Below, one piece after another: positions 1-12,516 of a DNA stretch of 64,000 nucleotides. A model generated the notes under the pieces. It ran no database searches. It worked only from the letters and a program-made list of their open reading frames with translations, and had not been told where the DNA came from. Numbering within the stretch: position 1 is the first letter of the stretch; each line of letters starts with the position of its first letter. Origin of the DNA: Tetrahymena elliotti 4EA. Its lineage: Eukaryota > Ciliophora > Oligohymenophorea > Hymenostomatida > Tetrahymenidae. A program made the translations under genes and the position numbers. The stretch lies in NCBI GenBank assembly GCA_000231825.2, contig JH720372.1, positions 129,131-193,130 on the forward strand, read 5' to 3'.

Positions 1-2
1 TC

Positions 3-227
3 TAACTCCCTGAAGTAAAAAGCCACTCAGCAAGTATTCCCTACAAATCCTTCTTCACATTCAAGGTAGTAAAGGATAAAATATATCCTTAGATCAATGA
101 CTACGTTTACAAGAAAAAGCTCAAAGAATTTAGTTTGGTTGAATCCTGTCTATTCTAGATCAAAGACAAAAAAATCAATTTTGATATCCCTATTGGAGAG
201 AATTCAGAGAGCTATTTCTTATTCTGA
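3..227 (+). CDS. 3' end of an unrecognised protein-coding gene (5' truncated by window)
   Basis: Reading frame 3 is open from the window edge to a TGA at 225-227 if TAG/TAA are read as glutamine, giving 74 residues of C-terminus. The frame uses many C/G-ending codons (TCC, TTC, TAC, AAG, CTC, GAC), unlike the AT-only flanking DNA, which supports real coding and suggests an expressed gene. The segment alternates hydrophobic and charged residues, as in a beta-rich domain, and ends in ...SESYFLF. No signal peptide, membrane span or known motif is visible. I do not recognise the family. The 5' part lies outside the window, so domain content is unknown. Confidence 0.7.
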
Positions 228-1656
228 TTACATTATTAAAATATTAATACAATATTTATGATCATATAGTACTTTTATAAAAATATTAAATTCTATCTTA
301 AATTATATAAAAAATACAAGCAGTATTTCTTTAATAAAACCAAAGCTTAATATTTTAAATTGTATTTGTTTTTGATCTATAACTAAGTGTGCACTTAAAA
401 AAATTTTATTCTTTTAATTATACATTTAGCAAGAAACTTTTATTTTTTCGAATTAAATGTTTAAAAAATCAATTTAAAAATCATAGAGCCCTTTAAAAAA
501 AATAAAATTCTTTAAATTTAAAGAAGTCTTTTAATAAAACGAAAAATAAATAGAACTAAATTAAACAGCTTTTCATTTTAATCTTTAGTTAATTTTACAC
601 TTTAAAATATTCTTAAATAAAAACAAACAACAAAATATGTTTTTCATTTCTAAAATATAAAAAATTTGATTCCTTTTATCAAAATTATATTCTCTTTAAA
701 TTAAATTATTTAATTAACTATTTCTCTTCCTATTAAATTATACAAAGATATTTTTTCTTTAAGATTATTTACATTTTTTTAGACTAAATTTAAATCTTAA
801 AAAGATATTGAGAAGTTTAGTAGAATACTTTAATAATTCTAAATCATATGCTGCATTAATAGAATAATGTAATATTTTAGATACCGAATCAATCAAAATG
901 AACTTAAATTTTAGTAGATTATTAACGCTAATTTTACTCCTTCTATTTATTCTAATTATTACTACAAATTAGTAGATGAGATGATTATTCTTATTAGCCT
1001 CTTGATATTTATTCATAGAGATATAATATAAATAAGACAGCTAAATTTAATTGGTATTATGAAATAAACTAAAAAATAATTTATAGCATGAAAATGGTGA
1101 AATGAAAATAGAAAGTTCAGTGGAATGAATGAAATCTAAAAACAATCAAACTATTAAAGTAGAAGATATTTCATAAACTAAATACTAAATTTATTTATTG
1201 TACTAAACAGATGAGATAATTCTTTAAGTCTTAGAGATTTTGAAAATCTTTTTGAATATAATTTTACTCAGAGTTAAAATTAAAGTTTTTCTTTAATAGT
1301 TCTATAGAATCTATTTTAATGTTCTTAAACTCTTTTGTTTTTCTAGAAATAATTAATTTTTCAAAATTTTAAGTAAAGAACTAAAATTTTTAAAAACCCT
1401 ACAATTAATTAAGCAGCTATGGTAAAATTACACCACACAATTATGGATTTTTTGAATGTAAAGCTTTTTTAATATAATTATTTCATTACTTTTAATTTTT
1501 ATGATTACATTTCTTATATTGTATTTTACCAGAATTGTTTCTTCAAATTATTCTATATTACTAATATAAATGATCAATAATTTACCAGGCATTCTTTAAT
1601 AAATAAATAAATCTAATATTAATTAATTAAATATCTACTAAATAAATAAAAAAACT
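228..1656. other. intergenic, upstream of first GST gene
   Basis: About 1.4 kb of very AT-rich DNA with no convincing exon. From about 480 onward it is alignable to 3020-4056, upstream of the second GST gene. The best conserved blocks are around 976-1060 (GAGATGATTATT followed by CCTCTTGATATTTATT) and around 1400-1450. These are the best candidates for shared promoter elements, because they survive while the rest has diverged. Confidence 0.5.
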
Positions 1657-2530
1657 ATGATTACCCTTGGATACTGGATAATTAGAGGTTATGCTTAACC
1701 TATTCGTTTGCTTCTTGAATATATGGAAGTAGAGTATAAAGAGAAGCTTTATGATGGTTATGGAGAAGATTGGTTCAATGTAGACAAAAAAGAACTCAAA
1801 ACTAATTTCCCTAATCTACCTTATTTGATAGATGGGGATGTGGTTGTGACTGAATCTAAAGTTATTCCTATTTACTTGGCTAAGAAATACAAAAGATATG
1901 AACTTATTGGATAAAATTCTGATGGATCATTTAATTTGAATGAAATCACTTTCCTTTAAGTCTTAGAAGTTTTAAAGGAACTTAGAGATTCTATATATTT
2001 AGCAGCTAAAGTACCATCTTTCATTGAGCAAAAGGAAACTATTTACTAAGAGAAGTTCAGTATTACTTTTGAGGTATTTAATATCAATAATATTTTTGAA
2101 TGAAATTATAATTATTTTTCTAATTTAAAAATTAAAAGAAAATAAAGAAATAACTTGGAGAAAACTAATATTTGCTTGGAAATCTCACATTTGTCGATTT
2201 CTATTTTTATGAATTATTGAAAATGTTCCATCTTTTTTATCCAAAATTCTAAATCTTTACTGATTATATTGAGAGAATTGAAAACATCCCTTAGATAAAA
2301 AATTACCTTGAAACAAGAGAAAACAAAGTGTTTATTCTCGATAGAATGAAAAATGAGTTTTATTTCTGACATTGTTTATATTTTATATTGTAAATTCAAT
2401 CTTCTTAATTTTTTCATTACAAAAATATTTATAATATCTATCTTTCTTTTTTAATTCTAAAATTAGCATTTATTATTATTGAAAGTATCAACATATTGTC
2501 TTTAAGCTTTATCACAAGCAATTTTATTTA
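480..2530. repeat. segmental tandem duplication, copy 1 (GST unit)
   Basis: This stretch aligns with 3020-5010 through the 5' flank, both GST exons and the 3' flank. The two ATGs are 2400 bp apart. Exons are nearly identical, the flanks carry many small indels, and the intron differs in length (65 against 148 nt). Boundaries are approximate. Confidence 0.75.
1657..2369 (+). CDS. glutathione S-transferase, mu-class-like (tandem copy 1)
   Basis: Two exons, 1657-2073 and 2139-2369, encode 215 residues, close to the ~218 usual for mu-class GSTs. GSTs conjugate glutathione to electrophiles in the cytosol. The N-terminal thioredoxin-like domain starts MITLGYWIIRGYAQPIRLLL, with Tyr6 at the mu-class catalytic position. 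NFPNLPYLIDG (from about residue 56) and the TES motif bind glutathione. The C-terminal helical domain contains LGNLTFVDFYFYELL. The 65-nt intron 2074-2138 is phase 0 with GT-AG ends. Both TAA and TAG occur in frame as glutamine. The start is the first ATG, just after an A-rich leader. A close tandem paralog lies at 4057. Class is from motif recall, not a search. Confidence 0.93.
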
Positions 2531-3019
2531 TTAATTTAGAATCATCAATAAATTAAAATAAACAAAATGAAAGCAATTTTATGAAATGAAATAATATAAT
2601 TAGGATAAAGGTAGATATTTATTTTTAAAGCTTCAAATATTTCAAAATAGAAAAAACAAAATTGAGAATTTAATTAATTATTCAAAATTCTAAAATAATT
2701 AGGAAAAATAATATGATGATTGACAACAAAAAATATGAAAAAGATATCTATTTTTAAATTATAATTTCATCATTTATAATTGGCTTTTAATGAACTCAAG
2801 TTCAATCAAATCTTTAAAGGAAAAATGAGAATTAATAATTAAAGAAAAACTTTTACAAACTTAATAATATTGATTGATATTTTTAAAATTATTCAAAAAA
2901 CAAAGAATACTATTTTTATTCTAGAATTTTTCTAATTATTTTGTGGAATTAAACAATTTTCTTAGAGGGGAGACAATATTTGAAAAAATTATGTTTGTAT
3001 CGAATATTAAATTTAAATT

Positions 3020-5010
3020 TTTAACTTCATAGATTTCTTTAAAAAATATTTAAAATTCTTTAACTCTATTGATTTTTTAAAATAAAAACAATCAATAAAA
3101 CTGGCTGAATACTTTTAATCAGAATTTTTTGAATCAAAAAAACAAACAATTATTTTATCATTTCTAAAATTTTTATAATATTATTCTTTTTATTTAAATT
3201 GTATTAAAAACAGAATTATATTATTAACTATTTCTCTCCCAGACAAATTAAAAAAAACAGATATTTTCTTTTACATTTTTAGACTAAATTTAAAAAAATA
3301 TTAAAAAAATATTGAGAAGTTTAGTATCATACTTTTGTATTTTTAATTAATATAAATTTATAAAGTAATGTATAAACTACTATCACTTCAAAGTAGTAGA
3401 TCTTCAACCCTCATTTTAGTGTTTGAATAATTTATTTTAGAATCTAATTGTAAATAAAATTTAGCTAGGTGAGATGATTATTTTGTTTCACCTCTTGATA
3501 TTTATTACTGAGGTATAATAAAAATAAATACACTAAATTTAATTGTTATAATCAAATAAACTAAAAATTTAAGTTAAATAGAAATTCTAACATTAAAATG
3601 GTGGACTGAACAGTGGAATAAATAAAATCTAAAAACATTTAAATTATTGAAGTAGAACATATTTCATAAACTACTAAGTTTATTTATTGTTCTAAGCAGA
3701 TTAGAAGTTTCTTTCAGGTTTAGATATTTCTAGAATCTTCATAATCTTTTTGATTTTCAAGAAAAATAATTAATTTTTCAGGATTTGGAGTATAAAACTG
3801 AATAATTTTTAAAAATCCCAAAATCAAGCGGCTATTTGTGAATTAATTCCTCCAAATTATGTATTTTTTAAAAAAAATTTTTTAATTTTATTAATTCAAC
3901 TGATTTTACATCTAATTAAATATCTCAATTAACATTTAACCAGAATTTTTTCTTTAATTTATTCTTTATTAATTATATAAATGATCCTTATCAAACATTC
4001 TATAATAAATAAATCTAATACTAATCAATTACATTTTTACTAAATAAAAAAAAACTATGATTGTTCTTGGATACTGGAATCTTAGAGGTTATGCTTAACC
4101 CATTCGTTTACTTCTTGAATATTTGGAAATAGAATATAAAGATAAGCTCTATAGCGAAGATGGAGAAGAGTGGTTGAATGTTGACAAAAAAGAACTTAAA
4201 ACTAATTTCCCTAATCTACCTTATTTGATTGATGGTGATGTGACTGTCACTGAATCTAAAGTTATTCCTATTTATTTGGCTAAGAAATACAAATAATATG
4301 AACTTATTGGATAAAATGCTGATGGATCATTTAATATGAATGAAATAACTTTCCTTTAGGTCTTAGAAGTTTTAAAAGAACTTAGAGATTCTTTACTTGC
4401 AGCAGCTAAAGTACCATCTTTCAAAGAAGAAAAGGAAAAGATTTTTAATGAGAGATTCAACATTACTTTTGAGGTATTTAATATCAATATATTTATCAAA
4501 TTAATATTTTAATTTTCTTAAATTATGGATCAAAGCATCATTTTATTTAAGTCAAAACTAACTCATTTATTTTTTATAATATCTATCAAACCATAATATA
4601 TTTATTATAATTCTAATAAAGAAAATAAGGAAATAACTTGGTGAAAACAAATATTTGCTTGGAAATCTATCATTTTTGGATTTCTATTTTTATGAATTAT
4701 TGAAAGTATTCCATTTCTATTATCAAAAACTCTAAATTTTTACTGATTATATAGAGAGAATTGAGGGCATCCCTTAGATAAAAAATTACCTTGAAACAAG
4801 AGAAAATAAAGTATTTATTCTCAATAGAATGAAAAATATGTTTTATTTCTGATCTTATTTATAATTTATATTGTTCATTAAATATTCCTAATTTTTATTT
4901 CAAAAAGATTTATTATTACTAATCTTTCTTTCTTTTTTTATTTTAAAATTAACATTTATTATTGAAGCAATAAACATAAATCCTAAAAGCTTTATTAGCT
5001 AGCAATTAAT
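3020..5010. repeat. segmental tandem duplication, copy 2 (GST unit)
   Basis: Second copy of the unit at 480-2530. It preserves the upstream blocks near 3290-3360 and 3471-3540, the GST gene and the 3' T-rich tract near 4900. Duplication was therefore of a whole gene with its regulatory flanks, not retroposition, since the intron is retained in both. Confidence 0.75.
4057..4852 (+). CDS. glutathione S-transferase, mu-class-like (tandem copy 2)
   Basis: Exons 4057-4473 and 4622-4852 have exactly the same lengths (417 and 231 nt) as copy 1 and encode 215 residues. The catalytic Tyr6 (MIVLGYWNLRG), the NFPNLPYLIDG glutathione-site loop and the TES motif are intact, so both copies look functional. 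Substitutions cluster around residues 40-47 (YSEDGEEWLN against YDGYGEDWFN) and around 125-140, where GST substrate and helix-alpha4/5 surfaces lie. The intron (4474-4621, 148 nt) is more than twice as long as in copy 1. Acceptor choice was fixed by requiring the same K-I-(K/R)-K-Q exon-2 start in both copies. Confidence 0.93.
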
Positions 5011-6070
5011 AAAAAATGAAAGCAGTGAATGAAAAGAAATAAAGTAAAAGCAAGAGAAAAAATTTCAAATAAATTAAGAAAAATAAATGATTATTCACAG
5101 AAAAAAATAACGAAAAAGAGTAATATTTTTAGCTTATATTTTTATCATTTATAAAAGGTTTTTATAAATTTAGGTTCAATTATATAATATATATAAATAA
5201 CTTTATGAATTTAGATAGAGTTCAACTTTTTCAAAAGAAATAAATTCTTATTTCACTTTTATTTTGTGGTATCAAAGTACATATGTAACAAACAATTTTA
5301 TTTTTACTTGAAAATAAACTATGAATTACCTTTGAGACTTCATTTATTATTTAGAATTTTTAACTCTTTTTCGAATTAATAAAATAAATAAAATAATAAA
5401 TCAAGAATAAAAATAATTCATTTTTTTCAATTCTAATTATGTTATCTCAACTGTAAATTTAAATAAAGATTTAATTACAATATAAAAATGAAGTCGCTGT
5501 GGATTGGTCAAATTGATAAACATATTATAAACTAAAAGAAATTAATTTAAATGACCCAAAATTTTCCAAGCAAGGGGAATAGAGAAAACTTGAATTGATT
5601 AAAGTATTTAGTCTGAATATTTTTATTAATTATTAAAAAAAACTACTAAGAAGACTAAGGGAAAATTGAAATCAAATGAATATTTATTTAATCAAATTTT
5701 TTGGATTCAAGCTTTTGAAGAGAAGTGTTAGTTAATTTAAAGCAAAATCAAAGTTGAGGTAATATTTTGATTATATTTGATACGATTTAAGAATGAAGTT
5801 AAAGAAAGAATCAAAAATAATATTGCTTATTATATCAAGGATTAATTATGTATTAACAAAGAAAATAAATATTAATTAAATATATAAATAGATAGATAGT
5901 GGTTTACTTTTATTTAGTTATTTATTTATACAATTCTTATAAAGAGTGAAGAATGAAGAATTTTGGTAGATAATCTAGTTTTTAAAATAGTATTTTACAA
6001 ATTGGTTAAGGTTAAAAATTTTTTAATTTATCAAATTGTGTTTTAAAATATGGTTTTTTTGGTGGTTTTT
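4853..6070. other. intergenic, with a weak relic-like ORF pair
   Basis: Mostly featureless AT-rich DNA 3' of the second GST and 3' of the minus-strand membrane gene. Around 5629-5943 two open plus-strand segments could be joined by a 33-nt GTAATA...TTTAAG interval (about 5759-5791), giving a lysine-rich ~90-residue reading frame without a good start. With TGA as the only stop, chance ORFs of this size are expected, so I do not call a gene. Confidence 0.3.
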
Positions 6071-7858
6071 TCATGTAATATTTTATTAGCTTAAACTGCT
6101 TTGATTTTTTATTTTTCTTTCATCTAAATTGTGATGGCTGACGAATTTAACTTTTGATTTCTTTCTTTCAGATTAATCTGAGTTAACATTTTTTTTATTT
6201 CCTTTTTGTAAGATAGAGTGCAAGTGAGGATTTTAAGTGATAACTAAATCGGGGACGTCTAGAGATTATTAGTTTCTAATTTTTAAACTGTCTTTTACTG
6301 GAGAGTTTCCAATAATCTTGCTTTCTTCTATTTCTTTCTTTGTGCTTTCTTTGATCAGCTAGTCATAATTTATATTCACTGAAATTGGAGGAAGAAGTTT
6401 CTTTTTAGCTGGTGGAAGAGAAAAGAATACTGCGGTTTATGGTTTGCAACTGACAGGCTGTTGTATTTAAGTTGTGTACTTTTCATCGCAGCATGAATCA
6501 TTGTTAATTTAGAGAGCACTTTAAGGAATAGATTGAGCATCTTTTTCTTATTGGGTAATCAAAATTTTGTTTTCAGCTAATTGAGAGTTATTAATTGAGG
6601 ATTTTCTGTTGCTTTGATGTTACTAATTATTCTGATTATCATTTTATGGATCATTTTTTTATATTGGCAAGATATTATTATTACTTGATTTGGATTTAAA
6701 CAAAGAACTAAAAAAGCTTTTTATATTTTAGACTATGCTTTCTTCTTACTTTGTTTTGTTTGAGGTTTTCTTTGATTAAATTTTTTGAGAAATGGCTTTT
6801 GATTAATTTTATGCAGGTGTAACTTTGCTAGATTTTATGACAGGCAAACTATTTTTATCAACATTAAAAAAGTTTTATTCAATTTCAACTCTCAAGCATG
6901 GAAGAAGGTAGTGGATAATAATAACTAAGGGCCAATTTAGGCCAAAAGAAAAAATGGCTAACAAAGTAAAAACTAATAAGAGACAGAATTAATCTACAGG
7001 AAAGTATGGTTTTTCTTTGAAAATTATTTGGACAAAGCTTTCACTCTTTTTACAATAATCAGAAGACTTTTATGATTCTGAGTTCAATGAATCAATGCCA
7101 AACATATTAAAATAGCAATTTTCTAAATTCATTTTGTCTACATTTTAGTTTCCATTAGTCGTTTTAATGTCAGTTTAATAATCAGTAAAAGGTTAGCACA
7201 TCCAAGAAGGCATTTTTATGGTTGAGATGTCTTCATCTTCTTTCAAAGTATATTCATTTAAAGCCATCATTTCCTCATTGGTTACATAGCGGAAAGGTTC
7301 AATCTTTGTTTGGTAAATACTCTCTTCATTTTTATTACTACCGCATCCACATCCTTAATAGGTTTCTCCATTATACTGGAACTAAACTGTAAGAACTTAG
7401 AAATTTTCTTCATAAGACCCATCTTTCAATATAGCTCTACTGTCTTTGACTACTTTACAACTTGAACCCTCATTAAATGTCTACTTAAAAGTAGGGTTGT
7501 AAATATAAAAATAAACCCCTAAAAAGACAGAAAGTAAAATAGCAAAGAGTATAAACTATATAACCCAATGATATCTAGGATTAGTCATAGATTTTTTAAT
7601 AAGAATTATCTAAATCAAAGAGTAAATTAAGCATACAGGGCTGAGATAAATACCATATTTAAAGTTAGTATTAACTTTAGCATAAAGAATGACAAGTGTA
7701 ACTAAAGCTAAAATAAACTAAAGCATATGACATAAGTATAAAACCCTTTTGTTTTAGTAGAATTTAACTCTGTAGATAATATTCCACTTTTTAAAAAACA
7801 CAATATCAATGGGTTCTGTATTGCCCTAGTTTGTCTAAATATCGTCTGTTTTACTCAT
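6071..7858 (-). CDS. multi-pass membrane protein with Cys-rich loop and Q/N-rich tail, family unknown
   Basis: A single exon of 596 codons (595 aa) with no TGA before 6071. After a ~35-residue N-terminus come three hydrophobic spans (about residues 40-62, 70-90 and 98-120). A ~150-residue loop follows, with a GCGCG motif and further cysteines, then a hydrophobic stretch of about 35 residues (FCLLLVFTLLAIFSF onward). The remaining ~300 residues are polar, Q/N/S/K-rich and presumably cytoplasmic. The cysteine-containing loop is probably extracytoplasmic and disulphide-bonded (inference). The start is the first ATG after an AT-rich leader. Codon use is coding-like throughout. I do not recognise the family; a ciliate-specific receptor or channel accessory protein is possible. 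Confidence 0.85.
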
Positions 7859-10800
7859 TTTATTGATTGTTATAATTATTATGAATATTAATCTTAATTT
7901 ATTTATTATTTATTTTTTGAATAATTGAATGAAAGAAAATTTTATGAATAAATCGATATATATTTTTGAAAAAATATTCCAAATAATCAATTTATAAGCT
8001 AAAAATTTTCCAATTTCGTTTACATAAAAAATTTATTCAAAGCATTACATTACATACAAAATGATTAATTTATCACAAATCAAATTCGAGATTCTAACAA
8101 ACTACTAACAAAGTATTATTAAGCAATTGATTGTACTCATTCATTTCTTTTGATCTAAATCTTTCTTTTCTTATATTATTTATTTACTACTTGATATAGA
8201 TGTAATCTAATTTTCTAGCTAATTTTATAACGAAATAAATTTTCTTTTTTTCACCTTCGCCTTATTTTTTATATCTTACTTCAAGAAGAATATTTAAAAA
8301 CCAAACAGTAAATTCAGTTCATACATAATATTACTCATTTCTCAAAATTAGAACAATTTATTTCAATTTCTTTTGAGATTGTAAAATGATTTCATTAATA
8401 AATTAATTGAGTTTAAAATCAATAAACCTTTATTCATTAATTTAAACATCTTATCAAATATTAATCACAAATATTTTAAATTAATTGGAAAATTTATATT
8501 TTTATCTATATAATTAGAGTATTTTTATTAAAGCCTTACATTAATATAAATGCCAACTATTAAAAAAATAAATATGCCCCAGGAGATCATGTTAATGATC
8601 TAGTTTTATATTTAATGATAGACACTAATTTAAAATCTTTGCTAATAGAAAACATAGAAAATGGAATTTATATAATAAGTGTTTGAGTTCAAATCTATTT
8701 CCATAAATTTAGAGATTAATAGAAAGATTATAATAAATTGATATATTTTTTACCACTTTCTTCTATTCTATTTAATATGTAATTGAATAAGCCTATTGAC
8801 TATATTATTTCATAGTTACAATTCAAACTAATCTAGCTTTTTTAAAAATAGGCAGTATTAATAGAATCTAAATTATTAATAGATTTATGCAATTTAGAAG
8901 AAAGTTTTATTTTTTAATTATAATTAACAAGGTTCATAATCTAAATCATGCTCTCTTATTTAAATCATTAAATAATTCCAAATTCGAGTTTTTATTCGAA
9001 GCAAAAGCAATATTTGAATTAAGATAATTGTAAAATAAGACTAGTATTCCTAAAAAAGAAACTGTTTAAGATTAATAATAAATTATCAAACTAGAATCAA
9101 TTACAATCTCTTCTCTATATTATTAATAATAATTAATTAATTTCGAGTTTTCCTTCAAAGCAAAAATACCATTTGATCTAATTTTCATTTGATAAGAAAC
9201 TACTCAAAATTCAAAACTAAATACCAATTAAATAAAAATGAATTTTTATCTAATTTTACTTTTGAGTTATCTAAGAATTAAATTATTGTGAATCTTGTAC
9301 CTCAAGAATTTGATTTATATATAAGAAATAAATTAGATTAAAAAATTAATTAGTAAATTTAATTATTTAGATAATTATGTTTACATTTTCTAAATAAAAT
9401 AAAAAAAATATTATTTTATAATATTTATTAATGCAAATAAAATAAAAATGCAAGAGCAAGTTAATAATTTTGGTTAGTTTACATGATACTTGCTTAGCTC
9501 ATTAACTTTTATTTGTTGTTTTCAGATTTAATTTAAATTTTTACGATTTTCTTTCTCATTTAAATATTTCTTTCTTCACTTTTTATTTTTATAATTTTTA
9601 TTGGCAATAATATTGGTGAGTAACATTAATCCATATTTGTAATTAAGCATAATAATGCACTCCAACATGCATCTTAAATTTTAAAAAATTTATTTTATAA
9701 TTTCATCAAGGTACTTTAATTAAATTTTTTAAAATTATTTCGGACTTCTTACAAAAACAATATTTAATAATTTAGAATGATTGTAAATTTCTTTTTAAAA
9801 TATTGGAGTCCTTCAACAAGATCCAATCTTTGAAAGAAAAATTTAAGTTTTTTTTACTCCTAATTGAATGAATTATCTTAGAAAAATATAATTTACTTTT
9901 GATATGTTTTAAATAAATTCTAATACAATCATAATTTAATTTTATTGTAATAAAAGTGCCAAGAAAAATAAATAAAATTTTATTGTAAGGTTAAAAAATG
10001 CTGATCTGCTTTATTTTTTTAATCAATTTTATTAAAAATAAATATTCTATTTATAAGAAAAATACTAATTTTCAAAATAATTTTGAATCTATTAAGTTTT
10101 ATCTATGTATATTTCAATTTTGAACAAAAGTGTGATTATATTTAATTTTAAGGGTTTGATTTTATCAAACATGATAAAGAATATATTCAAATTTCATATA
10201 ATAATAAATATCAAATAAAAATTTGGTTTTTTCTCTATGATTTACATCTCTTTCCCTATAAATTAGATTTGTTTTTTTATAAGCTCAGGCTTTATATTAG
10301 AGATTCAATTTTTTAAAAATTACAAGAAATATAAAGTACCTGAATAAAACTTAATTCATGTTTCAAAAAGAAATAAAAATTTGAATTGAAAAATAAAAGG
10401 TTTTTGCAATTTCTATTTTTCTGAAAAACTCCAAAAATATAGCTTTGAATCAGTAATCTGATTCTATTCATTACTATAAAAAAACCTTTAAAGTAAAAGA
10501 TACTCAATAAAATGCACATTCAAATAGTATATTATAAATAATTACTGACATAAAGTAATCATCAGGAACACAGCAATTCATCTGTAAAAAATAATTTTAA
10601 AATAAATAAAATTATAATGGGGAAAAAGGATATTAAGGAGAATAGAAAAATTAGGTCAAGATATTAACTTCTTTTTTTATTGGACTATAAAACACATTCA
10701 AAGACAGAATTGAAATATTTTTGTATCTAAAATAAAAACCAAAAAATAATTTAATACCTTGAGACTGGAATTATTACCTAAATGCATTTAAAGGTTTCTT

Positions 10801-11487
10801 TGGAAAAGAAAAATGTAAATTATTCAAATTGAAGATATAAATGGATTTAAACAAGCAAACATAGACTCATACTAATAGAGAAAAAGTAAGATAATACTAC
10901 AAAAAATTTAGTTCAAAAAAAAATGAAATCAAAATATCATTAAATTTATGTGATAATTTGCAATGACGATCTTATTAAAATACAAATAGATTAATTTAAT
11001 ATTAAAAAGAGTGTCATAATAAAGAATGTTTGTGTTATCTTTTTGATTTGATAGATAGTTAATTAGTTAATTCGTTAAGACAAAATATTTAGGTTGAATT
11101 AATTAATTTTAAGACAAAGATATTTTTAAAACAATTTTCTAAAACGTTTAGAAAAAAAATCAGAGCTTTTATAATAAAACTAAGATTTAAAAATAAAAAA
11201 ATATATTTGATTAGTTTCTGTGGTTACTTTGAGTAATTTGTTAGTTTAATTCTATCAAAATTCATAAGAAATATTATGTTTCTTTACAAAGAGATAATTA
11301 AGAGGTATCCTTATTGATAGAAAACGTATAAATTACATAAGTAAATAAATATTTCATTCAAAGTAAAACGCAAAAAAAAAAAATTGTAAACACATTATTT
11401 TTGTTCAAATTTTTTATTTAAAGGATATAGGCTGGTATTGAATTTCTTATAACAATTAAATAAATATCTAATTAATTTGTTAAAAAA
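7859..11487. other. long AT-rich intergenic region
   Basis: About 3.6 kb between the divergent membrane-protein and secreted-protein genes. I see only A/T-rich low-complexity DNA, homopolymer runs and short chance ORFs on both strands. A tRNA-Leu(UAA)-like stretch near 8610-8720 does not fold (see rejected items). Promoters of both flanking genes should lie here, but no motif can be named. Confidence 0.5.
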
Positions 11488-12516
11488 ATGAAAAGAAATA
11501 TTCTAGTCATTTTGAGCTTAGCAGCCTTCTTTGGTATATGTTGCAGCTAAACAGTAGTTGTCACTGATTTCACTATAGCTTCTGGTAATAAAGTACCATA
11601 TATAAAGACATTTTAGAACTAATGGAACAATCAACTTGAATTCGCTGTTTATGGCTGGATTAGAGTTAATGCTTGGGTTAATAATGAAATTTAAGTCTTC
11701 CGTTTGTCTGCTAACTAAGATATTAATTCTAATACTCTTGGAGATAGAGTCTTAAAATCATTTGTTCAAGACAATAAAATCATGTTTGAAACATATGATT
11801 CTTAAAATTGGGATCCTAAAGTTCAGCACGGATATCTTAACTAGGGCGATAGATTTGGTTAATGGTTCTTTATCTACCAAGGATATAATCCAGCAACTAC
11901 TAAGACATTCGGATGGGTTTAAAATGCTGCTGGCTAAGGTTAAGGAGGATATTCCAACAATTATGCAAGACACACTACTTCTAACTTTTATTAGGTTATA
12001 ATTGGTCCTAATTAGGGTGTTACAAATGGCGATAAAGTTGATGTTAAAATACTTTGGGTTCAAGCTGGTAAAGGAGCATACAGAGAAAGAGATTTCGATT
12101 TGAGACAATCTAATCCAACAACTCCTACTTAGCCTGTAACTCCCACAAACCCTGTTACCCCAACAACTCCTACTAAGCCTGCAACTCCAACAACTCCCAC
12201 AAAACCTAATACTACACCAGTTCCAAATGTTAAATGCCCAACTGTTTACTCTGAGTGTAACTTTAAAGGTCAATCAGTAGGCTTATGTGATGGGATACCT
12301 GCTTTGAAGATTCCTTAGATTAGAAGTGTTGTTATTCCCCCAGGTTTTAATAAAATTACTCTTCATAACCTTAAAAATTATTAGGGTAAAACTGTTGTTT
12401 TTGACAAAACTGATGCTTGCATAGATGATTCTAAAGTTCAATTTGGTTTGTATCAAAAAGATATGAAAACCAGTTTGAAGTAAAATATGAATAAAACTAG
12501 AAAAAATTAATATTGA
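11488..12516 (+). CDS. secreted protein, LamG/ConA-like domain + Pro/Thr linker + beta/gamma-crystallin-like domain
   Basis: A single exon of 342 residues. Residues 1-20 form a signal peptide (KRNILVILSLAAFFGICCS). Residues ~21-208 resemble a jelly-roll/laminin-G fold (LEFAVYGWIRVN, then QWFFIYQGYNP and FYQVIIGP strands). Residues 209-248 are a Pro/Thr linker built of PTTPT(K/Q)P-type repeats. Residues 250-~317 match a Greek-key beta/gamma-crystallin domain: CPTVYSECNFKGQSVGLC, then a second strand set with NYQGKTVVF. In Tetrahymena, crystallin C-terminal domains mark the Grt/Igr family of dense-core granule proteins, so regulated secretion is a reasonable inference. A tandem paralog without the linker starts at 13656. 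Domain names are pattern recognition, not search results. Confidence 0.85.
12112..12231 (+). repeat. Pro/Thr-coding minisatellite in the secreted-protein gene
   Basis: A C-rich stretch (CCAACAACTCCTACT and variants) encodes about 40 residues of repeated PTTPT(K/Q)P units between the two domains. It is far more C-rich than any neighbouring DNA. The paralog at 13656 has no such segment. It looks like a typical mucin-like, length-variable linker. Confidence 0.8.

Noticed and set aside
5488..5943. Plus-strand ORFs starting MKSLWIGQIDKHII and a joined downstream pair
   Set aside because: With TGA the only stop and ~80% A+T, open runs of 60-90 codons occur by chance. No motif, start context or neighbour supports a gene.
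8575..8730. tRNA-Leu(UAA)-like text (TAGACAC, TTTAAAATC, GTTCAAATC in order), possibly mitochondrial in origin
   Set aside because: The spacing between D-arm and anticodon is three bases short, and the anticodon, T and acceptor stems do not pair. Best explained as chance in AT-rich DNA.
11758..12273. Long minus-strand ORF of 171 codons
   Set aside because: Antisense shadow of the secreted-protein gene, whose plus-strand frame has the signal peptide, domains and paralog support. The Cys/Ser/Arg-rich translation is the complement of Pro/Thr codons.
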